Positions 33,561 through 46,152 are shown, counted from the stretch's first letter. The stretch is 64,000 bases of DNA from Todiramphus chloris collaris (GCA_025345505.1 JANVCC010000021.1:29384262-29448261), one strand, 5' to 3'. The notes: generated by a model not told the origin, from the letters alone. Program-made: numbers and translations.

Positions 33561-36424
33561 GCCTCTAGATCTTCCTGTTACCTGTGGATCTCCCCACTTC
33601 AGTAAGGCATCAGGTCTCACAATTTTCCTGTGATTCTCAGCTATGGGTTTTTGGGAGTGTAGTTTTGGAGGATCCAGGAGATCAACAGTGACTTTGCCCC
33701 TGTTCATTTTTTTGCACAACATTGTGGTCCTGTAAGTAGTTCCTAAAGAGAGTTTCACCCACTGGCTACTTACCTTCTCCTTCCATATACAACTCAGTAA
33801 AGCTATAGTAACATAGCCTGGGACATACAGGCACCCAAAAGAATATATATATGCTCAGCAATTGGTTCTGTCCCACATATTTCAAATAGTCTGAGAAAAT
33901 AATCTGGTAATGCGACTTCCTTCACTTTGCAATTAGGATGCAAATGCAGAATATCTTCCCATTGTTCTCAGAATGAGAAAAGCAACTCTTTTTTTTTTTT
34001 TAAGGAATTGAAAGCAGTGTTGCATCCAACTCCTTCTTCATGATGCTTATGAAGCACTAAAACACATCTGACTGTACTTTTTATGCATTGTTATCTGGTC
34101 TATAGGTGCTTATAAAGAATTTTGATGACTGCTACTATTAATACTATGTAAAGCTATCTTATTTTTCTTCTGTGAAAACCCCAAGTTATATCCCCATAAG
34201 TTAAATTACACAAGGGAAAGCCTTCATTTTAATTTGTTTTGGTAAAAGAGGATTTGGAATAACTATGCTATTGGAAAGCAACCAGTATTTTTCCCCAAGT
34301 TTCATGTATTTTTCCAGACATATTCTTTTTGTTTGTGGAAAGACTTTTATAGAGTGGGAACATTTTCTTTCAGAACACAGTGGAAGAAATTATCTCAATT
34401 ATAATTTGGTAAAAATAATTTATTAATGATGTCTATTTTAATTTTATAAGTGGACTAAAACCCCTGTTCAAACTCCTGAAGATCACAGCTGCATTTCCTC
34501 AGAATTCTGCCACTTTGTGTTAAAGTACCTTGCAGACAACCTAACTTTCAAGGAATGTCCTTGGTGCAGCCATTACATAATTCAGTACTTCTGAATACTT
34601 CTGGGATGCTCTGGAGTTACATTTTTATATTTAAAAGTCTAATTGCTAAGTTCCTAGGTGAGCTTTTTAAATGCAAATTTAGCACATCTACCACCTCCAT
34701 TCCTCTTCTGCTCCCATGATCATCAAATCAAGCACCCCTCTGTCAGTCTAGGCTTCCTTCAGATTTGTAACCTGAACTGAAAACTTAACGGCTCTTACAA
34801 CAATTAAATCTTTGACAAAAGCTGGTATTTCTTCAGCACAGAATGGCATGTTCAACAAAATGGCTTCCCTGGGGCCCAATCTCCATCTTTAAACAAAAAC
34901 AGTTCTGGTTCTCTGGAGACATTATATTTATTGAATGTAAATGTCATAATAGCTTGACAGGTGTTGAGGCTTGTCTGAATTTTGTGATCTGAAGCTGTAG
35001 TATCCTACTGCCTGCCCCACAATTAATCTTATTGTCTTTGTAGGGTCCCAGGGTCTATCTGCCCAGATAACAAGGGGCAAAGTGACCTGTCAGTTAAGCT
35101 TAGAAAAGTGCTAAATCCTGAAAGAGCACTTAAATCCAGCACTTAAAAGGACCTCCTGTACAGAATTGCCTTTCCTACCTTTCAACATTTTCCCTAGATA
35201 AGATGATGGAGGAAGGGCAAAAGAAAATCAAAAAACAAACTTAATAACATCTTCCCTTCCAAAGATCATGATTTATAACCAGATTGTGAGAACATTCTGA
35301 AGTTATTTCATGTTGAATTACAGTATACCTTTACAAGTGGCTGCTAAACTAGGAGTTCATGACAGTACTACTTGTGTTACTCTCATACCATTCCTTGTGC
35401 TGCCACTAAAATTTAAAACGTAGTACATACAAAATAGATCTATAAATTTATATAGTAACTATCCCAACAAATGCAAACTCATTCTTAGTAACCATAAAAT
35501 TACCTTCTGTTATCTATCACCCAGTGAATTATAGTTTCATCACTTAGAACAGCCAGCAAAACTGAATAACACTGCCTCTCTACCCACTATTTCACTGTTA
35601 TATTCAGTACAAGTGCTGCAGCTTGCCGAGAAAAAGGATAAACAACAAAAAAATTAAAGCTGAATATATGGTGTGGTAAATAAGGGTCATGTTATCAGCT
35701 CTGCACTGAATATAATTTTTAAAAGTCAGCATCTGCCTCTTTAGCTTTTAGTTTGAATCACAAATAAATCAATATAATTTTGGTCCCGAGATATGCCAAC
35801 CAGGTTCTTGTGTACATGGAGCATTCCACTGTCAAATTACTTTCATTAAGCATGGAAACAGAATAACATACACAAAATGCATAGGTTTTAATAGTGTACA
35901 AGCTGATATGACTGTTTCTTTGACAGAGTGCTGGGAAGGATGAACTCCACATCCTCCTGCCTGTTCAGAGCTGAAGGTGGCTCCTTTACCACTGTTGCCA
36001 GGAGCAGTGGTTGGATGCTGGCATGAAGGCATAATTCATTGTCATCACAGATCAATGCCAACACCATATGTACAGAAGACTCATGGAAAACCCACTCTCC
36101 CTACCATGGGCTAGTATTTTAGCCATCTAACACCTTGATCAGTGAAGAGACAGAGACACTACTCTGTGTTCTGTGTGACCATTGCAACTATAGAGATATG
36201 AGCAATGAAAACTCAGAGGAAGATGTTTGTGATTAAAAAAAAAAATTAAAATTAAAGTTATTTAGTAATTTGATTTATGTCTGAAATAATAATTGTCTGC
36301 TCTTGCATATTACAGGTGCATAAAAGACTGAGTTAATCGGCTGAATTATTTTCACTAATTTTTTCATCTGTCTGGTTAGCACCATGAGTGCTGCGTGCAA
36401 AGCTAGGATCTGAACTCTTACAAA

Positions 36425-36468
36425 GAGGAACTGCTTTTGGGGAGCCTTACAATAGAACTCTTTTCTTA
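36425..36468. repeat. Diverged direct repeat, copy A
   Basis: GAGGAACTGCTTTTGGGGAG and the following CCTTACAA match copy B at 24 of 28 positions, with weaker similarity for another 15 bases. It may belong to an old, unidentified interspersed repeat. Confidence 0.4.
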
Positions 36469-37943
36469 GTCCTGCCTTCAAATAACTTTGCATTAAGAAA
36501 AAAATTTAAATGTACTGACATTTGGCTCTGAGCGAATGGATTTCCAACTTACATTTTATCTAGATTCTATTCCCCAGAGCATCTGTTGTGATCTTATTTT
36601 TCTCAAAAATGTGATAAGAAACATTTCAAGCTGTATTTCACAATTTATCTAGAGCTTATTCATTTGAAGTGTGATAAGGACCTTTTTTTGCTTTTCCAAA
36701 TGTGTAAATAAAGCTTGACATCAGTCAGAAATCTAGGACTTTTAACATTAACATTTGAAAATTGTGAATTGTCTGCCACAGAACTTTGATGATAATGGTC
36801 TTATAAAGGAATAAACAGGAAGGTCAAGCTGCCAGTGCCTCCTATACAAAGAAGAACTAGAACAAGCTGTCTGAATAAAACTAAAAGTAATGTTAACTGA
36901 TCTGCTACAAAGCACCAGGAATAATTTAGCATTTTAACCAAGCAATTGAAAGAGCAGATGAATACTTTTGCTTCACAATAGAAGGCTTAGACATTCGGGC
37001 AATGAACTTCCATAAACTATACTTCTTTTTGTTTTAATATTCATGTTTATTATCCAACTAGCCTTTTTTTTTGATAAATTAGCAAAGCTCATTAAAAAAG
37101 CTTGAGACAAGCTCAAAGGATGGAAAAAATTATCTCTGACATTAAGATAAAATGCACATTACCAACCCTATTCTGATTGTTTGCTCTAATGTGGAAGCAT
37201 TGGATTTGCTGCACAGCATCTGACTTGTCCTTTCAAGATTCTGCATATCTCTGCCTTATTATGGTCATTTCCTCTTCATTTCTTCTGACTTCATTAACCC
37301 AAGTATCCCTGACCACTTTCTTCTTTTTTTTAATCTTTCCATTATCCTTGCCTCAGTGCCCTACTTCATATAGCCTGATAGACTAGATGGGAACATTTCT
37401 TTCTGAAACTTTCAGTCAGAGCTCTTCAGTTTTTATAGAAACATTTTTAAAAGGAAAGTTGAAAGGGAGAAAACATATATTTTAAAAAGCTGCCTAGCAT
37501 TTTTACTATGTTCTTGTCAGCTGGCATGTCTCTGCATCATTTTTGGTTTGCATAAGGGTTTTGTTTCTTTATCCAAGCACCTTGCAAACAAGGAGTGACT
37601 CCACAGTCCTCAGTCAAGATCCTTCATCATGAAAGTCACGTGGAACAGGAACTGGGCTTTTATATAATGGCACATGCAACATCTCCAACCAAAGTGGAGC
37701 ACTGACATTCAGTTAAGTCTAAACTTGAATGATACAGTATCAGTGCATCATTGTATACAATGTTTTCTTAAAATCATATCCTGAAACACTTTCAGTATCA
37801 ATTAAGGCTACAAAATTAAATAGAGTGTAAATACTGGAAAGCAAAAAAGGAGTAAAACCATGAACATTTGTATTCTGTGCCCTTTCCAGTAGTGCTTGAA
37901 TACTGACAACTAGATTGAGAGCTCCACTGACTCTGAGGGGGTA

Positions 37944-37984
37944 GAAGAACTGCCTTTGGGGAGTGTTACAAGGAGCTTCTTTAT
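37944..37984. repeat. Diverged direct repeat, copy B
   Basis: GAAGAACTGCCTTTGGGGAG and TGTTACAA, same orientation as copy A and 1.5 kb away. Both are preceded, at about 40-50 bases, by loosely similar GTGCT-containing sequence. Confidence 0.4.
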
Positions 37985-38020
37985 ATAACAACTATGGTTT
38001 CTTCTTGTAAGTTTAGTTGA

Positions 38021-38021
38021 T

Positions 38022-38065
<44 letters not shown>

Positions 38066-38161
38066 TCNNNNNNNNNNTCCTTCCTTCCTTCCTTCCTTCC
38101 TTCCTTCCTTCCTTCCTTCCTTCCCTTCCTTCCTTCCTTTTTTTTCCTTCCTTCCTTTTTT
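38021..38161. repeat. (TTTC)n / (TTCC)n compound microsatellite
   Basis: (TTCT)n from 38021 to 38067, ten Ns, then (TTCC)n from 38078 to about 38161 with one T-rich interruption near 38139-38146. Pure pyrimidine on the plus strand. The unit changes exactly across the gap. Confidence 0.96.
38068..38077. other. Assembly gap (10 N)
   Basis: Ten Ns between the TTTC and TTCC arrays. As with the gap at 19934, the uniform size suggests a placeholder. Confidence 0.95.
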
Positions 38162-38250
38162 CAGTCAGAGCAGCATAATAGTATACCACTGACTATTCTG
38201 CCCTTTCCTTATTAGCTTTACCTCACAAAGTGAAAAGAATAATGGAATAG

Positions 38251-38398
38251 TTGTTGTGAGGTTTTGTTTGTTTTGTTTTGGGTTTGTTTTGTTGTTGTTG
38301 TCTTTGGTTTTGTTTGGTTTGGCTGGGTTTGGTTTTGGGTTTTGGTTTCTGTTGTGTTGTTTTGTTTTGTTTTGTTTTGTTTTGTTTGGGGGTGGGGG
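38251..38398. repeat. GT-rich low-complexity tract
   Basis: About 150 bases almost without A or C on the plus strand, made of GTTTT, GTTT, GTT and GGGTTTT units. It ends with (GTTTT)n and GGGGGTGGGGG. The glutamine/threonine/lysine-rich open frame on the minus strand is a product of the repeat. It lies 90 bp from the pyrimidine array. Confidence 0.9.
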
Positions 38399-41300
38399 TT
38401 ACCTATATGCTGACACTGCTCTGCATCAGTGCTATCAGACAACACACTTCCTTAATGGAAGGTGAACAGTTGTTTTCTGATAGGGTATTTCAGCAGCTAC
38501 AAGAATGAAATATTCTTTTCAACAGACTTCCATGCAGCTTTATTTACAGATTATTTTTCACTCTTCAGATGGATGGCAGCTTTTCAGAGATAATTAATTT
38601 GCCTAGAGTCTTTAACAAGATCATAGCTGTAACAATAGCAAAGGAGAAGTTCTTTAAATCCCTTTTTTTGCAAAGCAAATTCTGTCATTTATGGGAAAAC
38701 AAGCAAAGAAAGCATTATGATGTTTAAAATATATGAGATGCATACCAAAGTTAACTGATTCCAATTAGATGACTGGAATTTGAAAGAATTTAAATAATAC
38801 TAAAATAGATAATTAGACTACCCTATTTAATGATAACTTGGCTCCCAGAAATTTATCAAAGCCCTATAATTTGTTGAACTTTTAGTTATCTAGGGTTGTT
38901 GACTATTTCGCAGATTAACAAGATACTTGAAAAAATGAAATGCTGATTCAGATCATTCAGGGACTGTCATCACAATTGTAAGAATCTAGCCTGAAAGATC
39001 AAGTTCCTTTCCAACATCTTCTAAAAAATAAGTGGTTTACTACAACTAATAATATTATCTTGCTTTTTTGGCTGTTTATATTTCTTCCCTTCTCAGAGTG
39101 TGAATGTGTCTTGCATTTAATAAAATTAACTGAACATTGGAAGGAATTAACACTTAAAATAAGCAACCATGGAAGTGGTGAGTTGGTGTTGTGTGTAGGT
39201 AGGGTTGTTCACACTCTGATGTTCTAAGCTAACACACTTTGTTTTATGGTGAAATCTTTCAAGTTATGATGAAGTTTATTCCAAAAGTGTGCTAAGCTTT
39301 TGCCAGGGAATTTAAGAACTATGCTTCCTGCATTATCTTCCAACTTTTTAAATTTAAACAAGGATCGATTTCTCACTCTAGACATAAAAGATGAAGTACA
39401 TATTGGAAAACACTTTTTATTATTTTTGTTGATGTCTCAGTGTCTGCGTATTTAGGTGTATTTTCATGTCAATATTTAGCAGTTTCTTTGAGCAATGACT
39501 TGGGCCTCCATTTTAAGTTAATCAATAAAAATATTTTTTTAATTCTTTGAGATATTTTCAACATTTGTTTGTTCACTGTTTTCTGAATAATCCACTACAA
39601 ATTTGTATTTGAGATGGGATGAACATTACCCACAGCATTACAGCTGTATCCATATTAATTAAAAAAACTTGAACATCAGAATTCCTATCTATACAGCAAA
39701 GCTCTTCTACCTTTCAGAACAGACTAATCACCTCCAAAGAACATGCTGAAATACTCCATGACCCATAATAATCTCAAACCTATGCACAAGCACAATATTG
39801 TAAACTGGTACTTGACACAGTCTGAAACCCTGATGTGCACTTAGCTAAGAAGTTAGCAATATACATCATCTTGTGTCTCTGCTCCGACCTGCACCCTGGC
39901 TTTTTTCAGTTTACTGCAATACATGTCACCAACAAGTTCAAGTATGAAAACAACACAGTGCTGTATTTATAGATTGCATTACATGAGATGTAATACACAG
40001 AACTATGTTATGTGCAAAATAAGACAGAGTTCGTTTGTGTTATACTGTCTATAGCATTCAAAATTAGTATAGTAATTTACATTACCTAGTACTCTAAGAA
40101 TACATAAAGACCTGACATACACCCAAAGACTATAACTAATGCAGAAACTTAGACTATTATCAGGATGGAGATGAAAGGTAAATTTTGCAAGCATTAATGT
40201 ATTTGAGGAGAACTTACAGTACTGTATAAGTGCATGCTCTCTTCTATCTCTTGACTACTATCTCAGCCTACCTTAACCTGCTTGCTTGTCTCACCCATCA
40301 CTTATGTTTTGCATATTTAAAGTTTTTTGAAGCAATGACTGATATCTTACCTACTTCTGCACAGCAGCTGTACCAATGGGGCTCAACCTGTCTTGGGCCT
40401 TTATAAATGAAAATAAGAAGTTTAAAACCAAACATGAGCATTCAGGATGAATGAATAACACTCAACAGTGTCACTGAGTATAGGTGTCAAAGAAGAAGAA
40501 CCCCGTTCCCACCTCCTTTGTTTCCCAGTTGAAAGGAAAACCAAAATTAAAGCTCTGCTTATTGGTGCATGCAAATCTCCAGATAAATGCAGATTGCTAA
40601 ACTGGGTGTCATGTGTGTGTCAATAGTGCAACATATCACAGATATAGGTAATCTCCTTAAGGAACAGACGTGGCGTTTAGTGTGTCTGATGGATTCTCTT
40701 TTATACTATAACAATATCGAGGACTCTGTGACAAACACCTGGCAGCCTAAACAAATTTCAGGCACGCATGATAATGATGAAAAAATCTTAAAGCATTCAT
40801 ATACTTTACAGTGGAGTGTCAAAGGTCTTTTGTAAGTCAGAGTATCATAATAAAGCAGGAAAGTTTTAATCAGGATCTGAATCAAATAATCTGTCAATTA
40901 CATTATTTGATTTTTGTAGCTCAGCTTGTCCTTAAGCTTGTTTTTGTAGAACTATGTCAATAGCCTTAAGTTCCTACAGTACAACATGCCAGTAGCTGCT
41001 GTTTTGGAACAATTTCTGATACATTGATGCTTATCAATCTAGTCATGTAAGGCTCATCTTCCAAAGGGAAACAACTGAAATATCATAGCATCATATTTCA
41101 CAGTGCAGTGGCTGTCATCACAATATATCATGCATGTATGCAAAGGTCATACTGTAAATCCAAATTCTTATTGCCCCAGAACACAGAAGAAGGAGAAGGC
41201 AGTACATGAGGGAATCACTGACGTTACAGTGATTTTAAACAAGTCACTGCCAACTTGTAGCATCCCACAGCCATTGCTGTCTTTTACTATATATTTGTAC

Positions 41301-42710
41301 TGTGAAAAATAATTTTCTGATGGGCTCTTTCATCTCCACAGAAGCTTTTATTTTGTGAGACTGGAGTTCTATGGGTCACAGGTATTTGTCATTGAAGACA
41401 AATATTTTCTAAAGTCCAGAATTAGGACAATAAGTTCAGGTTCATTGTTTTAACCTATATCCATTTCAATGTGTTCAATTTTCACTGCAACTTATTTCCT
41501 TTTCTTACCTCTATATTAGCTTTGTCCAGCAGCATGCCAATGGTAGATTATGTAAGTTTTTGTGTTTAAGAGAAGTTCCAAAAAAGGGAAAAAATTTATT
41601 TCAGCAATATTTTTTCTGACTTTTCCCTCTCCATACCTGAATGTATGTATCTACATGAAAGTAGAAATCTAAGGTAAAGCACAGATTTCCATTTTTCCTT
41701 TATTTTTCAGGGCATATAACCACTAATGGGTATATATCTTAAAAGATTATTTTAATATTCTTAGTCCTCCGGACTTCTCTGCTTGCTTGAGTCAAATAGG
41801 CAATTTTCAAATGTATTTATAAATATTCAGCAACTGACCTCTTTTTGTACTGAAGTGAGGTATATGAACTATGCATTATTGAAAGTTTAAAGGATAATTT
41901 TAGAGTCCAGACCAGATGTTATCAGACAACACCATCTTGCTGTTTCTCACATTGTGTTCTAGTTAGCCCATGTGACCACTAGTAGATGGGTAGACTGTGA
42001 TTCACACGGTGTTTTTTAGTAAGGCATTTGAATCATAGTCACTGATTTATTCACATATCCATAATCTTTTTTTCCCATTGGTCAAACTTAAGAAAGGTTG
42101 AGAGACCTTTGACTTATGTATTTCAGTAATGGCTGTTAAAATCAATTCTAGCATTAAAGTCTCTAAGAACGAACAATGCATTGAGTGGAAAATTGATTAA
42201 ATGGTCAAAGAACAGTCCTTTGTGGCTTCGTTTGCTTTTTCAATTAGTACAGATGTCACAGCTGGTCTAGGTGGCTCTCAAACTTTCACAAAAAATGTCC
42301 TTGAAGCTCTGTCTTTTTGTGAGCCTTTTTCTTCTAAGAATGGTGATTTTGCATTGAACTTAGCATGTCTGCTATTATTTGTACTCCATTTTTTCAAGAA
42401 AGCAAACAGTCATATAAATGAATTGTACATTTGACTGATATGACATTAATAGGAAAAAAAAAAACTTCTAGATTAAACAGTATGCTTTGGAGGAACTTAA
42501 TATCTGTGTTCTGATGGATTCCACTTGAGTTTGATTCCCTCATTTAGGAATGATGTGGGTCGGTTCAAGTATATGTTTCAAAGAAGACATCTGATGGGGA
42601 GAAGACTCATAACTGCAGCTACCTCATATTGCTTTTGACCAGAATTCCTGGGTCTACAGGTGAAGAACTGATGGGAACATGTATGAATTCATTTAGAAGA
42701 GCTCCAGTAA
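38399..42710. other. AT-rich unique DNA without a gene
   Basis: More than 4 kb with no supported gene, RNA gene or recognisable mobile element. Open frames are short and lack domains. Confidence 0.65.
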
Positions 42711-42815
42711 GTCATGTGATTAAGGTACTTAACTGGGATTTAGATGATCTGAGTGCAATTCCAGTCTCAGTTCTGCTGCAGACTTAGTATTTGATGTAGA
42801 GAAAGTCATCCTAAG
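42711..42815 (+). mobile_element. MIR-like SINE fragment
   Basis: An old tRNA-derived SINE. TAAGGTACTTAACTGGGATT fits the A-box region and GAGTGCAATTCCAGTCTCAG the B-box region (AGTGCAATTCC at 42752-42762, related to GTTCGAATCC). CTGCTGCAGACTT and AAAGTCATC then follow in the place of the MIR core (usual form: CTGCCAC...ACTT, GGGCAAGTCA). The match is diverged, as expected for an amniote-age element. It is too degenerate to be transcribed by RNA polymerase III. Confidence 0.55.
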
Positions 42816-42843
42816 AAAGATTTTTCACAAGCTTTTAACATTG

Positions 42844-42870
42844 GCCTAATTCTGCTCCCATTGACTTCTA
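42844..42870. repeat. Possible old sauropsid repeat fragment
   Basis: GGCCTAATTCTGCTCCCATT followed by GACTTCTA matches by eye a phrase very common in reptile genomes (CTGCTCCCATTGACTTC). It is too short to assign to a family. Confidence 0.3.
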
Positions 42871-45139
42871 CATAAAAAGACTTCCCAGCATACAACATGA
42901 CATGGCATATCATGGCTATCTTGGTAACCTATCACTGTATTGTCTCTTAAAAACTACAGGTAAGGTAGATAAATCCCTAATTTCATTGCTTTAAATAAAA
43001 AAAAAAGTTAGGGGTAAAATTAATTTTAATGTGCAAACAATCAAGAGAAATTGATAGGAAACTGTAACCCTAACTGCACTGTTCCTTTCCTTTACCTACT
43101 CTGATCTCCCTGTAACATTTATAAATGCAGACACTGTGATTGTTTCTTTATTTTAGCTATGCAAACAATTATGTTGTAACAGGCAGTAGGTTTCTTTTTT
43201 AGTGCTTTAATGTTTTATTAATTTAATTTTCCACAGTAGAAATCTTTTTTTTTTTTTTTTTTTTTACTTTTTTTTTTAATTTTCTTTTTTTTTTTTATTT
43301 TTACTATTTGTTTTTGATTATACTTCAACACACTTTAATTCTCAATCAGTTTACAATTAATTATAATTTTTATTTAATTTATAATTAAAAATAAAAATAA
43401 TGACTGACATTAATATCCCTTTTTTTTTTTTTTTTAATTCAGAAATCAGTAGCTTGATTACACTTAATGCATTTAAAACTATACATTTCATCAGACATGT
43501 AAAACACATGTGCCAACGTCAAGTCCCATACTGAGTGGCTATAACTACCATGTAAGCTGCTGCAAGTTGTATCAACCTAGCCATGATATTTAGAAGAATA
43601 GAGCACTATATAGTGGGTTAAATGGCTAGTCTTTCAAAGATAGTGGTCTGGTTACAAATGAAGCCACTGTCAACTACTTCAGGACATGACCCAAAACAAT
43701 CAGAGAATTCTGTAGTTTAAACACAAATAAATTGCAACTTCTGCATGAATCATTTAGTGTCCTAAATGATGAGGCTTGTTTGTCATTCTTTGGTATTACA
43801 TAATATAAAACCTGCTTCAGTTCAAATTCTTGCACCAGCCTCTCAGAACAGTCTGTCAGTTAACACTCTGCTTCAGCAGCCAGAGTTTCTTTGGTCCATC
43901 TACATTATCTCCTCTTGTTCCTCCAGCCACATAATATCACATTTTTTTCCTGCAAGGACAGCAATAAGATATAAAATTGTGGATAAAACTTTGTATCTGT
44001 GCCTGAGAGTAAAGCAAACTGGGTTCTTAAAGGATACAGTTTGTATGGAGGTTTGGGACTGGTTTTGACCCGAAGTTTTTCTCCAGGTGATTGTTGTTAC
44101 TTCCTCACATTTTAGGGAGACACTGTGGAAAATAACTTTTCTGTGGCACAAACTTTTTATACCACTTCAAATAAAGTGTATCTGGAACGACTGCAATGCA
44201 TTTCACATTTACTAGCAATGAATCCTGACCTTTCTTTTTCAGAGATGGTGTCCACTGGGAGAAGAACATCCTGGGACATGAGACACTTAAGATATGGTTA
44301 TATCGGAAAGGTCTGACTCTTTATAGTTGGGGAAGGATTATAATTAGAAAAAAATACTGTTGCAGGAAGGTAAATTTTTTTAGTACTTATCACTGAGACC
44401 TCCTATGTTATTCAGATTTATTTTGTAGTAAGCTACAACTAGTAATGAACTGGATAATTTGTTCCTGAGGCTGAAAACAGGACTGCCTTATTTGAAGATC
44501 CCACTACAGCAACCAGCTTTCTTTTCCAGTCAGATCTCAGATTGGTCGAACAGCACAGTTCTCTGAAGATATTAAATCTGTGGACCATGATTTGGGATTC
44601 CAGATCCTTACTGATGGGCATGAGCAGAAGGTTATGGCAGTGAAAACCTGATCCAGAGTGCTTTGTTCTGGTGCAAGTGCTGATGTTTGATATTGTTTTG
44701 CAAGGAAAAGCTATTGCATGAGATTGCTTGTGATGCTGTGGCTAATAACTATTCAAAGTTATCCATAATTTGAGAAAGGAATAATACACAAATTTGTTGG
44801 ATTAAGATGTGATTGTTGAGTGCTATAGGTATGATTTCAGTTTTCTTAACTATGTAGGAAAACTGCTGTCTTACAAACATTTCTCAATGGAGGCCAAGTG
44901 GACACTTTTCTGTGTCCTACCTTAGGTTTATCAGAATGTAACCATGCACTGTGTGAATCTTGAGACAGAATTGAACAGTTTTCAGAAAGACAAATTTGTA
45001 ACTCCTCCCTTCCACCCTGCACATTACTACAATCTTTTACTGGTATTCACTGGGATTCTTGTTGTTGGTGATTTCCAGAGAAGTACAGGTTGGGTTTTAG
45101 ACTAGAATAATGTGTAAGAGGCTATGCAAGTGGTTACTT
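42871..45139. other. AT-rich DNA with T homopolymers, no gene
   Basis: 43.19-43.44 kb is extremely T-rich, with long T runs near 43244-43265 and 43421-43435, plus an AT-only stretch near 43365-43398. The open frame at 43766-44068 (100 codons) has no recognisable domain and normal AT-rich codon content, so it is not called. Confidence 0.6.
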
Positions 45140-45530
45140 GTTCAGTAGTACAGTGTCATCAGCAAACTCTGACACTTTGCAATCCGCTTATTCCAAATTA
45201 TTAAAAAAAATATATTGAACAACTTGATCGTAGTACTGACCCCTGAGACATTCCATTATTAATATATCTCTTCTTTGAGGTTATAACTATTTATTTCCTA
45301 TCATTTAATCACTTTTTAATCCATGACAAGCCTTTGCCCCTTACTTCATTGTTATTTATTATCTTTAATATTCTTTTATGAGGGACCTTTTCTAAAGCTT
45401 TTTGAAATCCAAGTAAATTATGTCCACTGGGTCACGTTCATCTACTGTCTTATTAATATTTTCAGAACCTTCTAACACATTAGAGAGGCTCACTTTTCTG
45501 TTACAGAAAGCTTGGTGTTTTTTTCCCTTT
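45140..45530 (-). mobile_element. Ancient CR1/L3-type LINE, reverse-transcriptase fragment
   Basis: On the minus strand this encodes the palm region of a CR1-clade reverse transcriptase. One frame reads DERDPVDIIYLDFKK (about 45390-45440), the motif usually written VDVIYLDFQKAFD. A one-base deletion then shifts the frame to EKVPHKRIL, the next family block. Further on is SEFADDTVLL with the catalytic FADD at 45155-45166. Between them the plus strand shows AGTACTGACCCCTGAGACATT, a CR1 landmark in antisense. Frameshifts and heavy divergence make it much older than the other CR1 copies. Confidence 0.85.
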
Positions 45531-45636
45531 CCATATATATAATGATTCCCAAATGTTGCACTATTGCTTGTCTATTTGGTTTTTAGTGATTGTAAGAAAC
45601 CATAATTCTCAAGGCAACCCCTAAATCCTTTTTCTT

Positions 45637-45672
45637 AAAAAAAAAAAAAAAAAAAAAAAAAGAAGGAAGAAG
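45637..45672. repeat. Poly(A) run with A/G tail
   Basis: Twenty-five consecutive A bases, then GAAGGAAGAAGAAAG. The sequence upstream shows no retrogene or SINE on the plus strand that it could terminate, so it is listed as a simple repeat. Confidence 0.85.
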
Positions 45673-46152
45673 AAAGAAACAGGAGAGATTATGATAGTTT
45701 GTTCACCTCAGGGAAGACTTTGCCTTCAAGTCAAGACTTCTTGATTCCAACTAAATGTTCTGTCTCTCCAGAGTGGGAACGTGGAAAATGCAGAGTGCCT
45801 CCTCTTTTCTTATTCCTGAATGTAGGGATCAGAGACTGATATTATGACAGGGTGTCACAGAACTAGGGACAGTGCATGGCCAGCAGAGGTATAAAAAAAT
45901 TGTCCTCTTCTTGGAAGATGAGAAGGACCTTGGTGTCCTTCCAGGCAGCTGCAGGTATTCTTGGTCTGCCACAGAATCATGGATGTGTAGACAAGGCACT
46001 GCAGGTAATTGATAACTGGTGAAAAGTTCAAGGAGCTCTAGAAACATCAAAGAAACCTAGAATGTAATACCAGATCAGGATGAAGGAGCTACCTGAGGCA
46101 AGAAACCAAAGTTCATCCAGCAGTTGGTACACCTTCTCCTGCCATTATTGTA

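Larger units (their letters stand above)
33561..38020. other. AT-rich unique DNA with a diverged repeat pair
   Basis: No supported gene. The minus-strand frame at 33546-33758 is 70 codons with no recognisable domain. Two related short segments in direct orientation lie at 36425-36468 and 37944-37984 (listed separately). A T run occurs at 33989-34001 and an A run near 36235-36245. Confidence 0.6.

Noticed and set aside
33546-33758. 70-codon minus-strand frame that looks somewhat protein-like
   Set aside because: No known family recognised and no splice or codon evidence; too short to call.
37750-37761. Perfect palindrome ATTGTATACAAT
   Set aside because: A 12-bp AT-rich palindrome is expected by chance in a window this size.
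38390-38400. G-quadruplex from GGGGGTGGGGG
   Set aside because: Only two G runs are close together; a stable quadruplex needs four.
38218-38508. Asn/Gln/Thr-rich and Gly/Leu/Phe-rich open frames
   Set aside because: Direct products of the GT-rich low-complexity tract.
43766-44068. 100-codon plus-strand frame
   Set aside because: No domain or conserved motif; a competing minus frame overlaps; this length is expected by chance in 64 kb.
45637-45672. Poly(A) run as the tail of a processed retrogene
   Set aside because: No transcript-like sequence or target duplication was seen upstream; the neighbouring LINE fragment is on the other strand.
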